Assembly (NCBI RefSeq): GCF_002915175.1
Contig: NZ_NXEJ01000002.1
Location: 454,858-518,857 of the forward strand
Length of the DNA stretch: 64,000 nucleotides
Direction of reading: 5' to 3'
Source: Agrobacterium rosae
GTDB taxonomy: Bacteria; Pseudomonadota; Alphaproteobacteria; Rhizobiales; Rhizobiaceae
Shown here: piece by piece, positions 38,053-47,241 of the stretch
Layout of the letters: each line of letters starts with the position of its first letter
How positions within the stretch are numbered: the first letter of the stretch is position 1
The notes under the pieces: generated by a model
Databases searched by the model: none
What the model was told of the DNA's origin: nothing
Seen by the model: only the letters and a program-made list of their open reading frames with translations
Program-made: the position numbers and the translations under genes

Positions 38053-39374
38053 GCAGCGTTGCCCACCCACCATCCAACGCCCTTCAGCAACCGACCGCCT
38101 TGAAGACCGGGTTCAATGGTGCTGTACCATGGGCAGCCTTTGTTCTCATCGTGTCACTGCCCTTCATGCAGCTGTTCACGGTCAATTTCATCTTTCCTCT
38201 CAAGATTTTTGAAATCGCAATCATATTATGGGGCTTAACGGCAGTCGCGACGCTGCGCATTCATGTCTTCGATGTCCCCGTCCTGATCTTCGGGATACTC
38301 CTGACATTCTATTGCGTGATTGCTCTTCTCGTCGATCTGAGAGTTTTGGACAATGTGGGTGATTTCTCCCATCTTGCGCGGTGGTCGCCTGAGGTCGATG
38401 GACTGACGAAATGTGCATACCTGCTGATTTGCGTACTCGGCCTCAATCTCGTGGCCTATGCGGCGTACTTCCAGCCCCGGCGTGCGATTGATCTGTGGGT
38501 CACAGGTGCGATGATCGCGGCCTGCGTCCATTTTGTGTTGTTCCTGATGTCTTTGGCCGGGATGGCGTTGCCAAACCTTCCCGGCATGCCGGACAATCCT
38601 CAAATGATCGACTTGGCAGGCATGCGCCTCTACCGAGCTGCGACGTTTCTGGAGGGCAATTACGGCGGGCCGTTTTTTGTTCTGTCGTTTCTGTTGGCCT
38701 GTCACAGACGCCACAAATGGCGTGCATATCTGCTGTTATCAGCAGCACTTTTGACGTTTTCGACCACGGCACTGCTGGGACTGACGGCGATTGGGCTGTA
38801 CTGGATGCTCAAGGGCAAAGACGTGATGGCGAAGATCAAAGTTCTGTTCATCGTCATACCCTTGATGATTGTCGGTGCGCCGTTGATCGAAATCTTCGTT
38901 CTCGACAAGATATCCGATGACAGTGACACCTCGTCCTTGAGCGACCGAACCAATACGGCGCTTGAGGCCTTGGGCATGTTTCAGGACAATGTCTTCATCG
39001 GCGTTGGAATTTCTCAATATGGCTTCAACGTACCAGGGCGCATGCGCTGGGATTTTGCGCGCAACGACTATGCGGTCGATAAGGAGAAATCGATTCCCAA
39101 CAATGTTTATGCCGAAACGCTGTCTGAGCTCGGTCTCGTAGGCGTGCTGTTTTTGGCAGCCTTCCTCTTTACGATTTTCCGCATTGTCAGACGTTGCTCC
39201 CATCCTCTCCTTCGAGCGGGAGCCTACGCCGTCTTTCTCTTCTGGGTATCGTCTCCGACAATTACCTTGATGTATTATTGGGCGTATCTGGGTCTGGTCT
39301 GCGGCATCGCGCGATACGAGTCTCGACCGCAGACACGTCTGCTTCAGCCCAGCAGACCTGTTCAGAGTGCCTGA
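38049..39374 (+). CDS. O-antigen ligase/polymerase-like (Wzy/ExoQ-type) membrane protein
   Basis: A 441-residue integral membrane protein with about ten hydrophobic helices and a large loop rich in polar residues (about 290-340). The pattern NVFIGVGISQYG in that loop, followed by YAETLSELGLVGVLFLAAFLF, fits the Wzy_C/O-antigen ligase family. Such proteins polymerise or transfer lipid-linked oligosaccharides in the periplasm. Its gene overlaps the Wzz-like gene by 4 bases. No glycosyltransferase or flippase genes are next to the pair, so the substrate must be made elsewhere. Confidence 0.83.
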   Translation: MSSVAHPPSNALQQPTALKTGFNGAVPWAAFVLIVSLPFMQLFTVNFIFPLKIFEIAIILWGLTAVATLRIHVFDVPVLIFGILLTFYCVIALLVDLRVLDNVGDFSHLARWSPEVDGLTKCAYLLICVLGLNLVAYAAYFQPRRAIDLWVTGAMIAACVHFVLFLMSLAGMALPNLPGMPDNPQMIDLAGMRLYRAATFLEGNYGGPFFVLSFLLACHRRHKWRAYLLLSAALLTFSTTALLGLTAIGLYWMLKGKDVMAKIKVLFIVIPLMIVGAPLIEIFVLDKISDDSDTSSLSDRTNTALEALGMFQDNVFIGVGISQYGFNVPGRMRWDFARNDYAVDKEKSIPNNVYAETLSELGLVGVLFLAAFLFTIFRIVRRCSHPLLRAGAYAVFLFWVSSPTITLMYYWAYLGLVCGIARYESRPQTRLLQPSRPVQSA

Positions 39375-39440
39375 AGGGGCTATTATCGAATATGCTGAAA
39401 TAATGTATGTTGGTTCCTGTTCAGGGGAGAGGGGCCGCAA

Positions 39441-39908
39441 ATGCCAGATATTGCCGAGCATGAATTGTCGATAAGCCGCATCATCGACGCGGCACCGGAG
39501 AAGGTTTTCAAGGTGTGGGCTGATCCGGAATTGCTGATCCAGTGGTGGGCACCTCTGCCGTATCAGACTTCGCAGGCCGTCATAGACCTGCGACCCGGCG
39601 GCGCTTTCAACACCACCATGCATGCGCCGACAGGTGAGGTTTACGAAAATCTCGGTGTGTTTCTCGATGTCGTCCCCAACCGTCGCCTGGTCTTTACCGA
39701 TGCTTTCCGCGAGGGCTGGATTCCGGGCGGTCGTCCGTTCATGACTGGCTATGTGACCTTCGAAGATGCCGGAAGCGGAGCCACGAAATACGTGGCGCGC
39801 GCCTTGCACTGGACGGCTGAGGATAGGCGGACCCACGAGGAGATGGGTTTTGAAGAGGGCTGGAATGCCGCCGCTGACCAGATGGACGCGCTGTTGCAAC
39901 GTCTTTGA
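39441..39908 (+). CDS. SRPBCC (AHSA1-like) family protein
   Basis: A 155-residue START/Bet v1-fold protein of the AHSA1/CalC family. The N-terminal [28 protein letters not shown] and the [21 protein letters not shown] segment are typical. These proteins bind hydrophobic small molecules in a deep cavity; no reaction is predicted. The start follows GGGGAGAGG. It lies 109 bases upstream of the flavin monooxygenase gene in the same direction and might share a transcript with it. Confidence 0.88.
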   Translation: MPDIAEHELSISRIIDAAPEKVFKVWADPELLIQWWAPLPYQTSQAVIDLRPGGAFNTTMHAPTGEVYENLGVFLDVVPNRRLVFTDAFREGWIPGGRPFMTGYVTFEDAGSGATKYVARALHWTAEDRRTHEEMGFEEGWNAAADQMDALLQRL

Positions 39909-40017
39909 CGTAAGGCTGCCTCCCATCGATTTTATCGAAGGTTCATTTCCAGATTTTGGGTTTGCCTCAGCTCTGCTGTATCCCTATCTCTCAGCAAACA
40001 TCATTGAGGGATTTGGC

Positions 40018-41079
40018 ATGGAATTGGGTCTTTACACGTTCGCGGATGTCGATCCGAACGCAGCAAACGGCAAGGGGCCGGAAGGCGCGCGCCGGTTGAA
40101 AGATCTTCTGGAGGAGATCGAGCTTGCCGATCAGGTTGGGCTGGATGTCTTCGGCCTTGGTGAACATCACCGCCCGGATTACGCAATTTCCTCGCCGTCC
40201 ACGGTGCTGGCCGCCGCTGCCGTGAAGACCAAAAATATCCGGTTGACGAGTGCGGTTTCGGTACTCAGCTCCGATGATCCCATTCGTGTGTTCCAGCAGT
40301 TTGCGACGGTCGATCTGCTGTCCAATGGCCGCGCTGAAATCATGGCCGGTCGCGGCTCCTTCATCGAGTCCTATCCGTTGTTTGGCTACAATCTTGAAGA
40401 CTATGACGAGCTGTTCAGTGAAAAGCTGGACCTGCTGCTGGCTCTTCGCGAGAAGGAAATCGTTACGTGGTCCGGCACCAAGCATCCACCCATCAATGGG
40501 CGCGGTGTTTATCCACGCCCATTGCAGGAGCATCTGCCGGTTTGGATTGCCGTTGGTGGCACGCCGCAATCGGTGGCGCGGGCAGGGGCTATGGGGTTGC
40601 CCGTGGCACTGGCGATCATTGGTGGCGAATATAAACGCTACGCGCCGCTGTTTGATCTCTACCGCGAGGCCGCACGCCGGGCGGGTCAGGATGTTTCCAA
40701 ACAGAAAACCAGCATCAACGTCCACGGCTTCATTGCCGACACCACCGACAAGGCCGCCGATCAGTTCTATGGTCCGCAGGCCGAAGTCATGAACCGCATC
40801 GGTCGGGAACGTGGCTGGGGACCGACCAACCGCGGACAGTATGATGTGGCGCGGGGTCCAGAGGGCAATCTGTTTCTGGGTGAGCCGGAGCTTGTGGCGG
40901 AAAAAATCATCAAGGCGCATGGCGTTTTCAAGAACGACCGTTTCCTGTTGCAAATGGCAATCGGGCTCATGCCACACGACCAGATCATGCGCGGTATCGA
41001 GCTTTACGGTACCAAAGTCGCCCCAATCGTCAGAAAAGAATTGACTGGCATTGCCGATAGCGCGAAAGCCACGGCCTGA
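40018..41079 (+). CDS. LLM-class flavin-dependent oxidoreductase
   Basis: A 353-residue luciferase-like monooxygenase. Conserved elements are [14 protein letters not shown] at the start, [49 protein letters not shown] and [22 protein letters not shown]. Members use reduced flavin and oxygen on varied substrates, or coenzyme F420 in other phyla; the substrate here is unknown. The start ATG at 40018 is supported by GAGGG 7 bases upstream, whereas the open frame itself extends far upstream into the preceding gene. The map gene follows after 18 bases. Confidence 0.9.
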   Translation: MELGLYTFADVDPNAANGKGPEGARRLKDLLEEIELADQVGLDVFGLGEHHRPDYAISSPSTVLAAAAVKTKNIRLTSAVSVLSSDDPIRVFQQFATVDLLSNGRAEIMAGRGSFIESYPLFGYNLEDYDELFSEKLDLLLALREKEIVTWSGTKHPPINGRGVYPRPLQEHLPVWIAVGGTPQSVARAGAMGLPVALAIIGGEYKRYAPLFDLYREAARRAGQDVSKQKTSINVHGFIADTTDKAADQFYGPQAEVMNRIGRERGWGPTNRGQYDVARGPEGNLFLGEPELVAEKIIKAHGVFKNDRFLLQMAIGLMPHDQIMRGIELYGTKVAPIVRKELTGIADSAKATA

Positions 41080-41097
41080 AAAAAAGACGGAACGACC

Positions 41098-41850
41098 ATG
41101 GTTATCTCCACCGAAGAAGAACTGTCAAAGCTCAAAGACATAGGCCGCATCTGCGCACTGGCAATGCAGACCATGGCTGACGCGATGGAGCCGGGCATGA
41201 CCACGCTGGAGATGGATGCCATCGGTCGCAAGGTGCTGGAGGACAATGGCGCGCAATCTGCGCCGGAGTTCTGCTATCAATTTCCCGGTGCCACCTGCAT
41301 CAGCGTCAATGAAGAGGTCGCCCACGGCATTCCTGGTCCCCGCATCATCAAGGCTGGCGACCTCGTCAATATCGATGTCTCTGCGGTCAAGGATGGATTT
41401 TTCGGCGATACGGGTTCGTCTTTCGCCGTTCCGCCCGTCAAGAAAGAAATCGAGCGTCTGTGCCGAGATGGCAAGCGGGCGATGTGGACCGGCCTGCAAC
41501 AGATCAAAGCCGGTCGTCCATTGGCAGATATCGGCAATGCCATCGGCGCATTTGCCAAGAAGAACCGCTACACGCTGATCACCAACCTCGCCAGCCACGG
41601 CATTGGCCGCTCCTTGCATGAGGAGCCGACCGAGCTTGCGACATGGCCGGATAAGGATGAAACCCGCATCATGACCGAAGGCATGGTGTTCACGGTCGAA
41701 CCCTTCCTCTCCATGGGTGCCTATTGGGCAGAAGACGGCGATGATGATCCTTGGACGCTCTACAGCGACCCCAGCGCGCCGACTGTGCAGTTCGAGCACA
41801 CTGTCGTTTCCACCAAAAACGGCCCGCTCATCCTGACGCTTGTCGACTGA
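41098..41850 (+). CDS. map: Type I methionine aminopeptidase
   Basis: A 250-residue metallopeptidase that removes the initiator Met. The five metal ligands are present: Asp in NIDVSAVKDG, Asp in GDTGSSF, His in SHGIGRSLHEEP, Glu in FTVEPFLSMG and Glu in VQFEHTVV. The HGIG and CISVNEEVAHGIPG motifs are typical. No N-terminal zinc-finger extension is present. Its place after a flavin monooxygenase rather than near ribosomal or secretion genes suggests a secondary copy. This cannot be settled without the rest of the genome. Confidence 0.93.
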   Translation: MVISTEEELSKLKDIGRICALAMQTMADAMEPGMTTLEMDAIGRKVLEDNGAQSAPEFCYQFPGATCISVNEEVAHGIPGPRIIKAGDLVNIDVSAVKDGFFGDTGSSFAVPPVKKEIERLCRDGKRAMWTGLQQIKAGRPLADIGNAIGAFAKKNRYTLITNLASHGIGRSLHEEPTELATWPDKDETRIMTEGMVFTVEPFLSMGAYWAEDGDDDPWTLYSDPSAPTVQFEHTVVSTKNGPLILTLVD

Positions 41851-41925
41851 CCCATAACCTTCGATCATCGCTTCGATCAAAATAAATCGGTTGTCGCTCG
41901 TATGCGACGCTGGAATAAGCACATC

Positions 41926-43113
41926 ATGACATCCAATGACCATATGTCCGCAGGTCGGGCGCTCGCGCTTGGCCTTGGTGGCGCACTCGCCATGGCATCA
42001 GCCATGGGCTTCGGCCGCTTTTCCTTCACCCCGATCCTGCCGGGAATGATGGCGGATGTGCCGCTTTCGGCGGGGCAGGCCGGTGTAATTGCAGCGGGCA
42101 ATTTTGCTGGTTACCTCGCAGGCGCTATTCTTGCCGCCTATTCTTGGGGCGCTGGTCGTGAGCGTCTCATCGCACTGTCGGGACTTTTGTCGACTGCCTT
42201 TCTTCTGTTTGCCATGGCGGCATTCAGCTCCGTGGAAGCGTTTACGGTCATCCGCTTTCTCTCAGGCGTCGCCAGCGCACTGACGATGATCTTCACATCG
42301 CAGATCGTCATCGGTCACGCCGCCAAAGCGGGCAAGGACCATGTGCAGGCGCTGCACTTTGGCGGGGTCGGCGCGGGTATCGCAATTTCCTCTTTGCTGG
42401 TTTTTCTCATTGGTGTCGTGTTTGATGCCGGTGTCGCCTCGTGGCGCGAGGAGTGGATTGCAGGCGGCGTGTTTACGCTGCTGTCTTTGGCATTCGTCTG
42501 GCGGATTTTGCCCGATGGTCCGCCACGCATGGCGCAGACAAAGGCCGAGCCTCCGATCCGCTGGCACATGCCATTGGCGTTGGTCACACTGGCCTACGGC
42601 CTGTTTGGTTTCGGCTACGTCATCACCGCGACATTCATCGTGACGATTGCGCGCATGGCCGCTGCCGGAGCAATGGTGGAGTTTCTGGCTTGGTTCGTCA
42701 CCGGTTGCGCTGCCGCCGTCTCACTGTTCGTGTGGAAACCCGTGTTGCGTGCCGTCGGTCTGAAACGCGCCTTCGTGATCGCTCTTGCGGTCGAGGCCGT
42801 GGGCATATTGGCATCGGTTACGCTACCGCCTGTTTTCGGCGTTCTCGTGGGTGGCCTGTTTCTCGGTCTGACCTTCATGGTCATCACCGCTTACGGCTTG
42901 CAGTTGGGACGTGAATTTTCCGCAGAAAGCCCACGTCGCGCCTTCGCCTTCATGACAGCTGCCTTCGGCACGGGGCAGATTATCGGGCCACTGGTCGCAG
43001 GTTGGGTGGCACAGATGACTGGAAGCTTTACAGCCCCGACTATTCTCGCAGTCATCGTGCTCGCTTGCAGTATTTCCCTGATGGTGCCGGTGTTGAGACG
43101 GTCGCATTCATAA
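41926..43113 (+). CDS. YbfB/YjiJ family MFS transporter
   Basis: A 395-residue major facilitator protein with about twelve transmembrane helices. The opening LALGLGGALAMASAMGFGRFSFTPILPGMM with its conserved GFGRFxFTPxLP motif is characteristic of the YbfB/YjiJ family. These transporters have no assigned substrate. The start at 41926 (MTSNDHMSAG) is preferred to the ATG at 41902. It stands 75 bases downstream of map and may be transcribed with it. Confidence 0.9.
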   Translation: MTSNDHMSAGRALALGLGGALAMASAMGFGRFSFTPILPGMMADVPLSAGQAGVIAAGNFAGYLAGAILAAYSWGAGRERLIALSGLLSTAFLLFAMAAFSSVEAFTVIRFLSGVASALTMIFTSQIVIGHAAKAGKDHVQALHFGGVGAGIAISSLLVFLIGVVFDAGVASWREEWIAGGVFTLLSLAFVWRILPDGPPRMAQTKAEPPIRWHMPLALVTLAYGLFGFGYVITATFIVTIARMAAAGAMVEFLAWFVTGCAAAVSLFVWKPVLRAVGLKRAFVIALAVEAVGILASVTLPPVFGVLVGGLFLGLTFMVITAYGLQLGREFSAESPRRAFAFMTAAFGTGQIIGPLVAGWVAQMTGSFTAPTILAVIVLACSISLMVPVLRRSHS

Positions 43114-43259
43114 AATATGCGAGGGTTAACGCAGTGCGCTGTCTTACATCTTGGTAAGTTAGCGTTTGTCTCATTGCTGCGCACAAATTTCTAGCCTAGT
43201 TTCCCACCAAACTGCTTCGCCAATAATGGCTGACCTCCCAACTCGCGAGAGTTCGAAAC

Positions 43260-44537
43260 GTGTTTCATTCCTTCTTCCCAAAACCAAAACTGTTTTTCAC
43301 GTCTGCGTTTATCTGGTCATTGCTGATGATCGGTCTCTGGTATGCTGGTGCAAGAAACTGGGGCAACTCTATGGGGTTGCCAGCCTTGCCTGAAGGCCAG
43401 CAGCCTGCCATCGGCGTTTCTGTATTCTGGTCTCCGCCGTTCTTGTGGTTTTATATATATTACGCAGCTGCTGTCGGTTTGTTTGCAGCCTTCTGGTTCG
43501 TTTACAGCCCACACAGGTGGCAGAACTGGTCTGTTCTGGGTTCCGCGCTCATCGTTTTTGCGACGTATTTTTCGGTTCAGGTCAGCGTGGCAATGAACGC
43601 CTGGTATGGTCCTTATTACGACCTTATCCAGCAGGCTCTGGCAAAGACTGCGCCTGTTACGGCTGAGCAACTTTATATGGGACTTGTCGGCGTCACCGGC
43701 ATTCTGTTCTTTGCGATCACCGTCGGCGTTTTAAATCTGTTTTTTGTCAGCCACTACATCTTCCGCTGGCGCACGGCGATGAACGAATTCTACATGGCAA
43801 ACTGGGATCGGTTGCGCCACATCGAGGGTGCATCCCAGCGTGTTCAAGAAGACACGATGCGGTTTTCCAGCACTGTCGAGGGTCTGGGCGTCGGTCTGGT
43901 GCGGGCCATCATGACCCTGATCGCGTTTCTACCAGTCTTGTTCACATTTTCGGAGATCGTCACAGAGCTGCCGATCGTTGGCGAGATTCCTCATGCGCTG
44001 GTGTGGGCTGCCATCCTCTGGTCGCTGTTTGGTACAGGCTTTCTGGCGCTGGTGGGCATCAAGCTGCCGGGTCTCGAATTTCGCAATCAGCGTGTCGAAG
44101 CGGCCTATCGAAAAGAACTGGTTTACGGTGAGGATCATGACGACCGTGCCCAGCCGCCAACCGTTGCGGAACTTTTCGCAAACGTTCGCAAGAACTATTT
44201 CCGTCTCTATTTCCACTATATGTACTTCAACGTCGCCCGCATTTTCTACCTTCAGGCAGATAATCTCTACAGCCTCATCGTGCTTATCCCGTCGATTGCC
44301 GCGGGCAAGATTACGCTTGGTGTGTTCACGCAGATTGGTAACGTTTTCGATCAGGTGCGCGGTTCGTTCCAGTATCTCATCAATTCATGGACGACCATTG
44401 TTGAGCTGCTGTCGATCTACAAACGTCTGAAAGCCTTCGAAGCCGCTATCGATGACAAGCCGCTGCCCGAGATCGATCAGCGTTATCTGCAGCGTGAGGC
44501 AGAAGACGGCGAGTTGGCAGCCAACAAGCCGACCTGA
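43260..44537 (+). CDS. bacA: SbmA/BacA peptide transporter
   Basis: A 425-residue inner-membrane protein of the SbmA/BacA family. About seven or eight hydrophobic segments and characteristic stretches such as [49 protein letters not shown] and [22 protein letters not shown] are visible, ending in a short hydrophilic tail. The family imports proline-rich and NCR antimicrobial peptides with proton gradient. In rhizobia it is required for survival inside legume nodules and for very-long-chain lipid A acylation. The start codon is GTG at 43260, needed to include the conserved [10 protein letters not shown] rho-independent terminator follows. Confidence 0.95.
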   Translation: MFHSFFPKPKLFFTSAFIWSLLMIGLWYAGARNWGNSMGLPALPEGQQPAIGVSVFWSPPFLWFYIYYAAAVGLFAAFWFVYSPHRWQNWSVLGSALIVFATYFSVQVSVAMNAWYGPYYDLIQQALAKTAPVTAEQLYMGLVGVTGILFFAITVGVLNLFFVSHYIFRWRTAMNEFYMANWDRLRHIEGASQRVQEDTMRFSSTVEGLGVGLVRAIMTLIAFLPVLFTFSEIVTELPIVGEIPHALVWAAILWSLFGTGFLALVGIKLPGLEFRNQRVEAAYRKELVYGEDHDDRAQPPTVAELFANVRKNYFRLYFHYMYFNVARIFYLQADNLYSLIVLIPSIAAGKITLGVFTQIGNVFDQVRGSFQYLINSWTTIVELLSIYKRLKAFEAAIDDKPLPEIDQRYLQREAEDGELAANKPT

Positions 44538-44542
44538 AACAG

Positions 44543-44571
44543 AAAAGGGTGGCCATGTGCCACCCTTTTTT
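44543..44571 (+). terminator. Rho-independent terminator after bacA
   Basis: An 11-base stem (AAAAGGGTGGC and complement) with a 5-base loop is followed by a run of six T on the plus strand, 6 bases after the bacA stop. The convergent polysaccharide deacetylase gene ends 20 bases beyond. Confidence 0.92.
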
Positions 44572-44591
44572 CATCCAGAGCCGGGTAGTCA

Positions 44592-45575
44592 TCACCCCTC
44601 GGATTTCTGCACCCGTCGCGCCTCGATCATCGGCATCGCCTCGGCATAGCTCACGCAGGCGACATCTTCCTTTTTGCAGACTTCACGCAACAACCGCTCA
44701 AACGCATTCCAATAGGCTCCGCCATTCATCTTGACGAAGTGAAAGCCGAGTTGGAGGGGCACGCGTTCGCCGTCATATTGTTTGTCGAAGGCGGCGCGGA
44801 AGGCTTGGTAGGCGCGCTCCTCGAATTCGGCTGATCTCTCTCTGTTTTCGATGGCCATGGAATGGCGCACGAACAGGTTGTAGTCCATGGCAATGATGGG
44901 CCGGTTGTTTGGACCTTCCGGGATCAGCGGCAGGCCGAAATGTTCGATGCCGTCTTTCTGGATCGGCCATGCCGGACCTTTGGTGATGCTGGTCGCATCA
45001 TAGACGAAACCGTGTTTCTTCTGGGCGGCAGTCAGCGCATCGCTTTGCGAGAGATAGGGCGCGCGGAAGCCGTTGATGCCCTTGACGAGGTCACGCCAGC
45101 CATGCGGCTCTTCGTCCTTCTTGCCGATCATCTGCCAAGCGTTTTCCATGGTGCTGGTAAAATTGGTGAATTCGGTATCCCATTGCTCTTCGTTCCAGTT
45201 GCCACCATCGAAATGGCCGCAGGTGTGATTGGCAATCTCGTGGCCTTCCTGTTTTGCGGCCCATATGTTGCGAAGGCGCGTTTCTACCTCATCGATGGAC
45301 TGGCCGAAGCCGACATTGGAGCGACCGGCTTTCTTGCCGGGACCCTGATAGCTCTTGGCGCTCGTCTTGCGGTCCATCACCAGCGTGCAAGCGAGGAAAT
45401 AGGTGAAATGAGCATTCACTTCCTTCGCCATCGCGCGGCTTCGTTCCCACAACGAATTGTCGCCCGCGCCGTCGAAGGAAACCATGACCAATTGTTTCGG
45501 CTTTTCAGCACTCTGCGCAAACACCGGCGCAGCCGTTAAAAGTGATAGGCAAAGGATAAAGAGAGAGCGCAACAT
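44592..45575 (-). CDS. Secreted polysaccharide deacetylase family protein
   Basis: A 327-residue exported protein with a signal peptide (MLRSLFILCLSLLTAAPVFAQ, residues 1-21). The NodB-like fold is indicated by VMVSFDGAGDN near residue 30 and the metal-binding HEIANHTCGHFDGGNW. The C-terminal part (GFHFVKMNGGAYWNAFERLLREVC) is typical of a rhizobial subgroup. Substrates of the wider family are N-acetylated sugars of chitin-like or peptidoglycan polymers, but here the substrate is unknown. The start is taken at 45575 because the upstream open frame lacks signal-peptide character. It is convergent with bacA. Confidence 0.88.
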   Translation of the reverse strand: MLRSLFILCLSLLTAAPVFAQSAEKPKQLVMVSFDGAGDNSLWERSRAMAKEVNAHFTYFLACTLVMDRKTSAKSYQGPGKKAGRSNVGFGQSIDEVETRLRNIWAAKQEGHEIANHTCGHFDGGNWNEEQWDTEFTNFTSTMENAWQMIGKKDEEPHGWRDLVKGINGFRAPYLSQSDALTAAQKKHGFVYDATSITKGPAWPIQKDGIEHFGLPLIPEGPNNRPIIAMDYNLFVRHSMAIENRERSAEFEERAYQAFRAAFDKQYDGERVPLQLGFHFVKMNGGAYWNAFERLLREVCKKEDVACVSYAEAMPMIEARRVQKSEG

Positions 45576-45803
45576 TATGACCACATATTCAAAAAGATGC
45601 TGCTTATTGACCCCGCAATAAGGCGAAGCTTTGATTTCTCTAGAGGTTTCCCAACGCTGGTCACAATTCCTGAACAGCTTATTTCCCCGAGCCCACCAAA
45701 GCACGGAACATTCGCATATTAGCGCTGGCACTTTGGCGTGTTTGTTTTAAGCATATCCTCATACCGCTTCACGCTTGCGCACGACACACTCAAAGGGTCA
45801 TCC

Positions 45804-46388
45804 ATGCTTCTGCTTATTCTCTCTCTTCTGTTTTTTCTGGGCACGCATTCGCTTCGGATCGTTGCGCCAGACTTTCGCAACCGCATGATCGCGCGCATGG
45901 GCGAGGGGCCATGGAAAGGCGTCTATTCCCTGGTTTCCGTTATTGCGATTGCATTCGTTGCTTATGCGTTCGATCAGGCACGGCAAGTAACGGGCATTCT
46001 GTATTCACCGCCGATCTGGACGAGCCATATTGCGCTGACGCTGATGTTGATCGCGATGATCTGTCTCGTGGCCAGCCTTGTACCGGCTGGCCATATTGCG
46101 ACCAAGACCAAACATCCGCTGATATTGGCTGTTAAAATCTGGGCGTTGGCGCATCTTCTCGCCAATGGCGAGACATCTTCCGTGCTGCTGTTCGTCTCCG
46201 TGCTTGCGTGGGGCGTGGTCATGCGGATTTCGTTGAAGCGCCGCCAAAGAGCAGGCGAGGTCGTAACCCGTCCCTTTGTTTCAGCACGCTACGACATCGT
46301 CGCCGTGGTGCTGGGCATCGTGCTGTGGGCCGCTTTCATCTGGAAGCTGCACGAATGGTTGATCGGCGTTCAGCCACTCGCAATGTAA
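45804..46388 (+). CDS. NnrU family membrane protein
   Basis: A 194-residue protein with five or six transmembrane helices. It starts MLLLILSLLFFLGTHSLRIV, containing the family's FLGTHSLR motif, and has HPLILAVKIWALAHLLANGE in the middle. NnrU proteins are linked to nitric oxide and nitrite metabolism, and relatives such as isoprenoid isomerase-like 15-cis-zeta-carotene isomerase bind heme. No denitrification genes are nearby. The start ATG at 45804 has AAAGGG 6 bases upstream. Function in this organism is not predicted further. Confidence 0.88.
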   Translation: MLLLILSLLFFLGTHSLRIVAPDFRNRMIARMGEGPWKGVYSLVSVIAIAFVAYAFDQARQVTGILYSPPIWTSHIALTLMLIAMICLVASLVPAGHIATKTKHPLILAVKIWALAHLLANGETSSVLLFVSVLAWGVVMRISLKRRQRAGEVVTRPFVSARYDIVAVVLGIVLWAAFIWKLHEWLIGVQPLAM

Positions 46389-46536
46389 GAAATTGAGTTT
46401 TCCCCTTACATATAAGGGAAAATAGGCTAGAAGGCCGACCAATGACCGTGGTTGGCCTTTTTGCTGGCCTCGGCAAACGGCTTTGGCATGTCCGCAGTCC
46501 GGGTGAACGGTTCCGGTGTGGGTAATGGAGAATTCG

Positions 46537-47208
46537 ATGGCGAACGAGAATGATACCTTCATCCGCGAAGTAAACGAGCAGATCCGCTCGGAGCAGATGA
46601 GCAATTTCTGGGGACGGTACGGAATTGTCGTCATCGTTGCCGCGGTGCTGGTCATTTTCGGTGCTGCCGGTGCAGGCATCTATGAATACTGGAACAGTAA
46701 CCGCGCATCCGCATCCGGCGATCAGTTCGCAGGCGCGTTGAAGCTCGCGGCTGAGGGCAAGAACGACGAAGCGCTGAAAGCGCTGGCCGATCTGGAGACA
46801 GCCGGTCACGGCTCCTATCCGGTGCTGGCAAAGTTCCGCTCCGCCACGCTTTTGGCCCAGAAGGGCGATGCCGCCGCCGCAATCGCCGCTTTCACTGCCA
46901 TCGGCGATGACACATCCGCGCCGCAGGTGTTCCGCGACACGGCCAAGGTGCGCGCCGCATGGCTGCTGGTGGATACCGGCACATATGAACAGGTTTCCGC
47001 CCAGGCAGAAGTGCTGTCGAGCGAGGGTCAGGCCATGCGCAACTCGGCGCGCGAGGCACTTGGTCTTTCCGCTTACAAGGCTGGCGATTTCGTCAAGGCC
47101 AAGCAGTGGTTCCAGCAAATCATCGGTGATGCGCAGGCACCGCGCAACGTGACGAGCCGCGCCCAGATCATGCTCGATAATATTGCCGCATCCGGCAAGG
47201 CAGCGTAA
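46537..47208 (+). CDS. YfgM-like membrane-anchored TPR protein
   Basis: A 223-residue protein with a cytoplasmic N-terminus (REVNEQIRSEQMSNFWGRYG), one transmembrane helix (about 28-50) and a periplasmic, Ala-rich tetratricopeptide region. The layout matches the TPR_21/YfgM family, an ancillary subunit of the SecYEG translocon that works with periplasmic chaperones. It precedes der by 33 bases, as it does in many proteobacteria, where bamB often lies between or beside them. The start at 46537 has GGAG 6 bases upstream. Confidence 0.9.
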   Translation: MANENDTFIREVNEQIRSEQMSNFWGRYGIVVIVAAVLVIFGAAGAGIYEYWNSNRASASGDQFAGALKLAAEGKNDEALKALADLETAGHGSYPVLAKFRSATLLAQKGDAAAAIAAFTAIGDDTSAPQVFRDTAKVRAAWLLVDTGTYEQVSAQAEVLSSEGQAMRNSAREALGLSAYKAGDFVKAKQWFQQIIGDAQAPRNVTSRAQIMLDNIAASGKAA

Positions 47209-47241
47209 GTTCGCGCCGTAGTTTCAAGTTAGGGTTTCCCC

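Noticed and set aside
38739-39926. Minus-strand frame (395 codons) across the Wzy-like and SRPBCC genes
   Set aside because: It spans two plus-strand genes and their gap, has no protein features, and is composed like a reverse-frame artefact.
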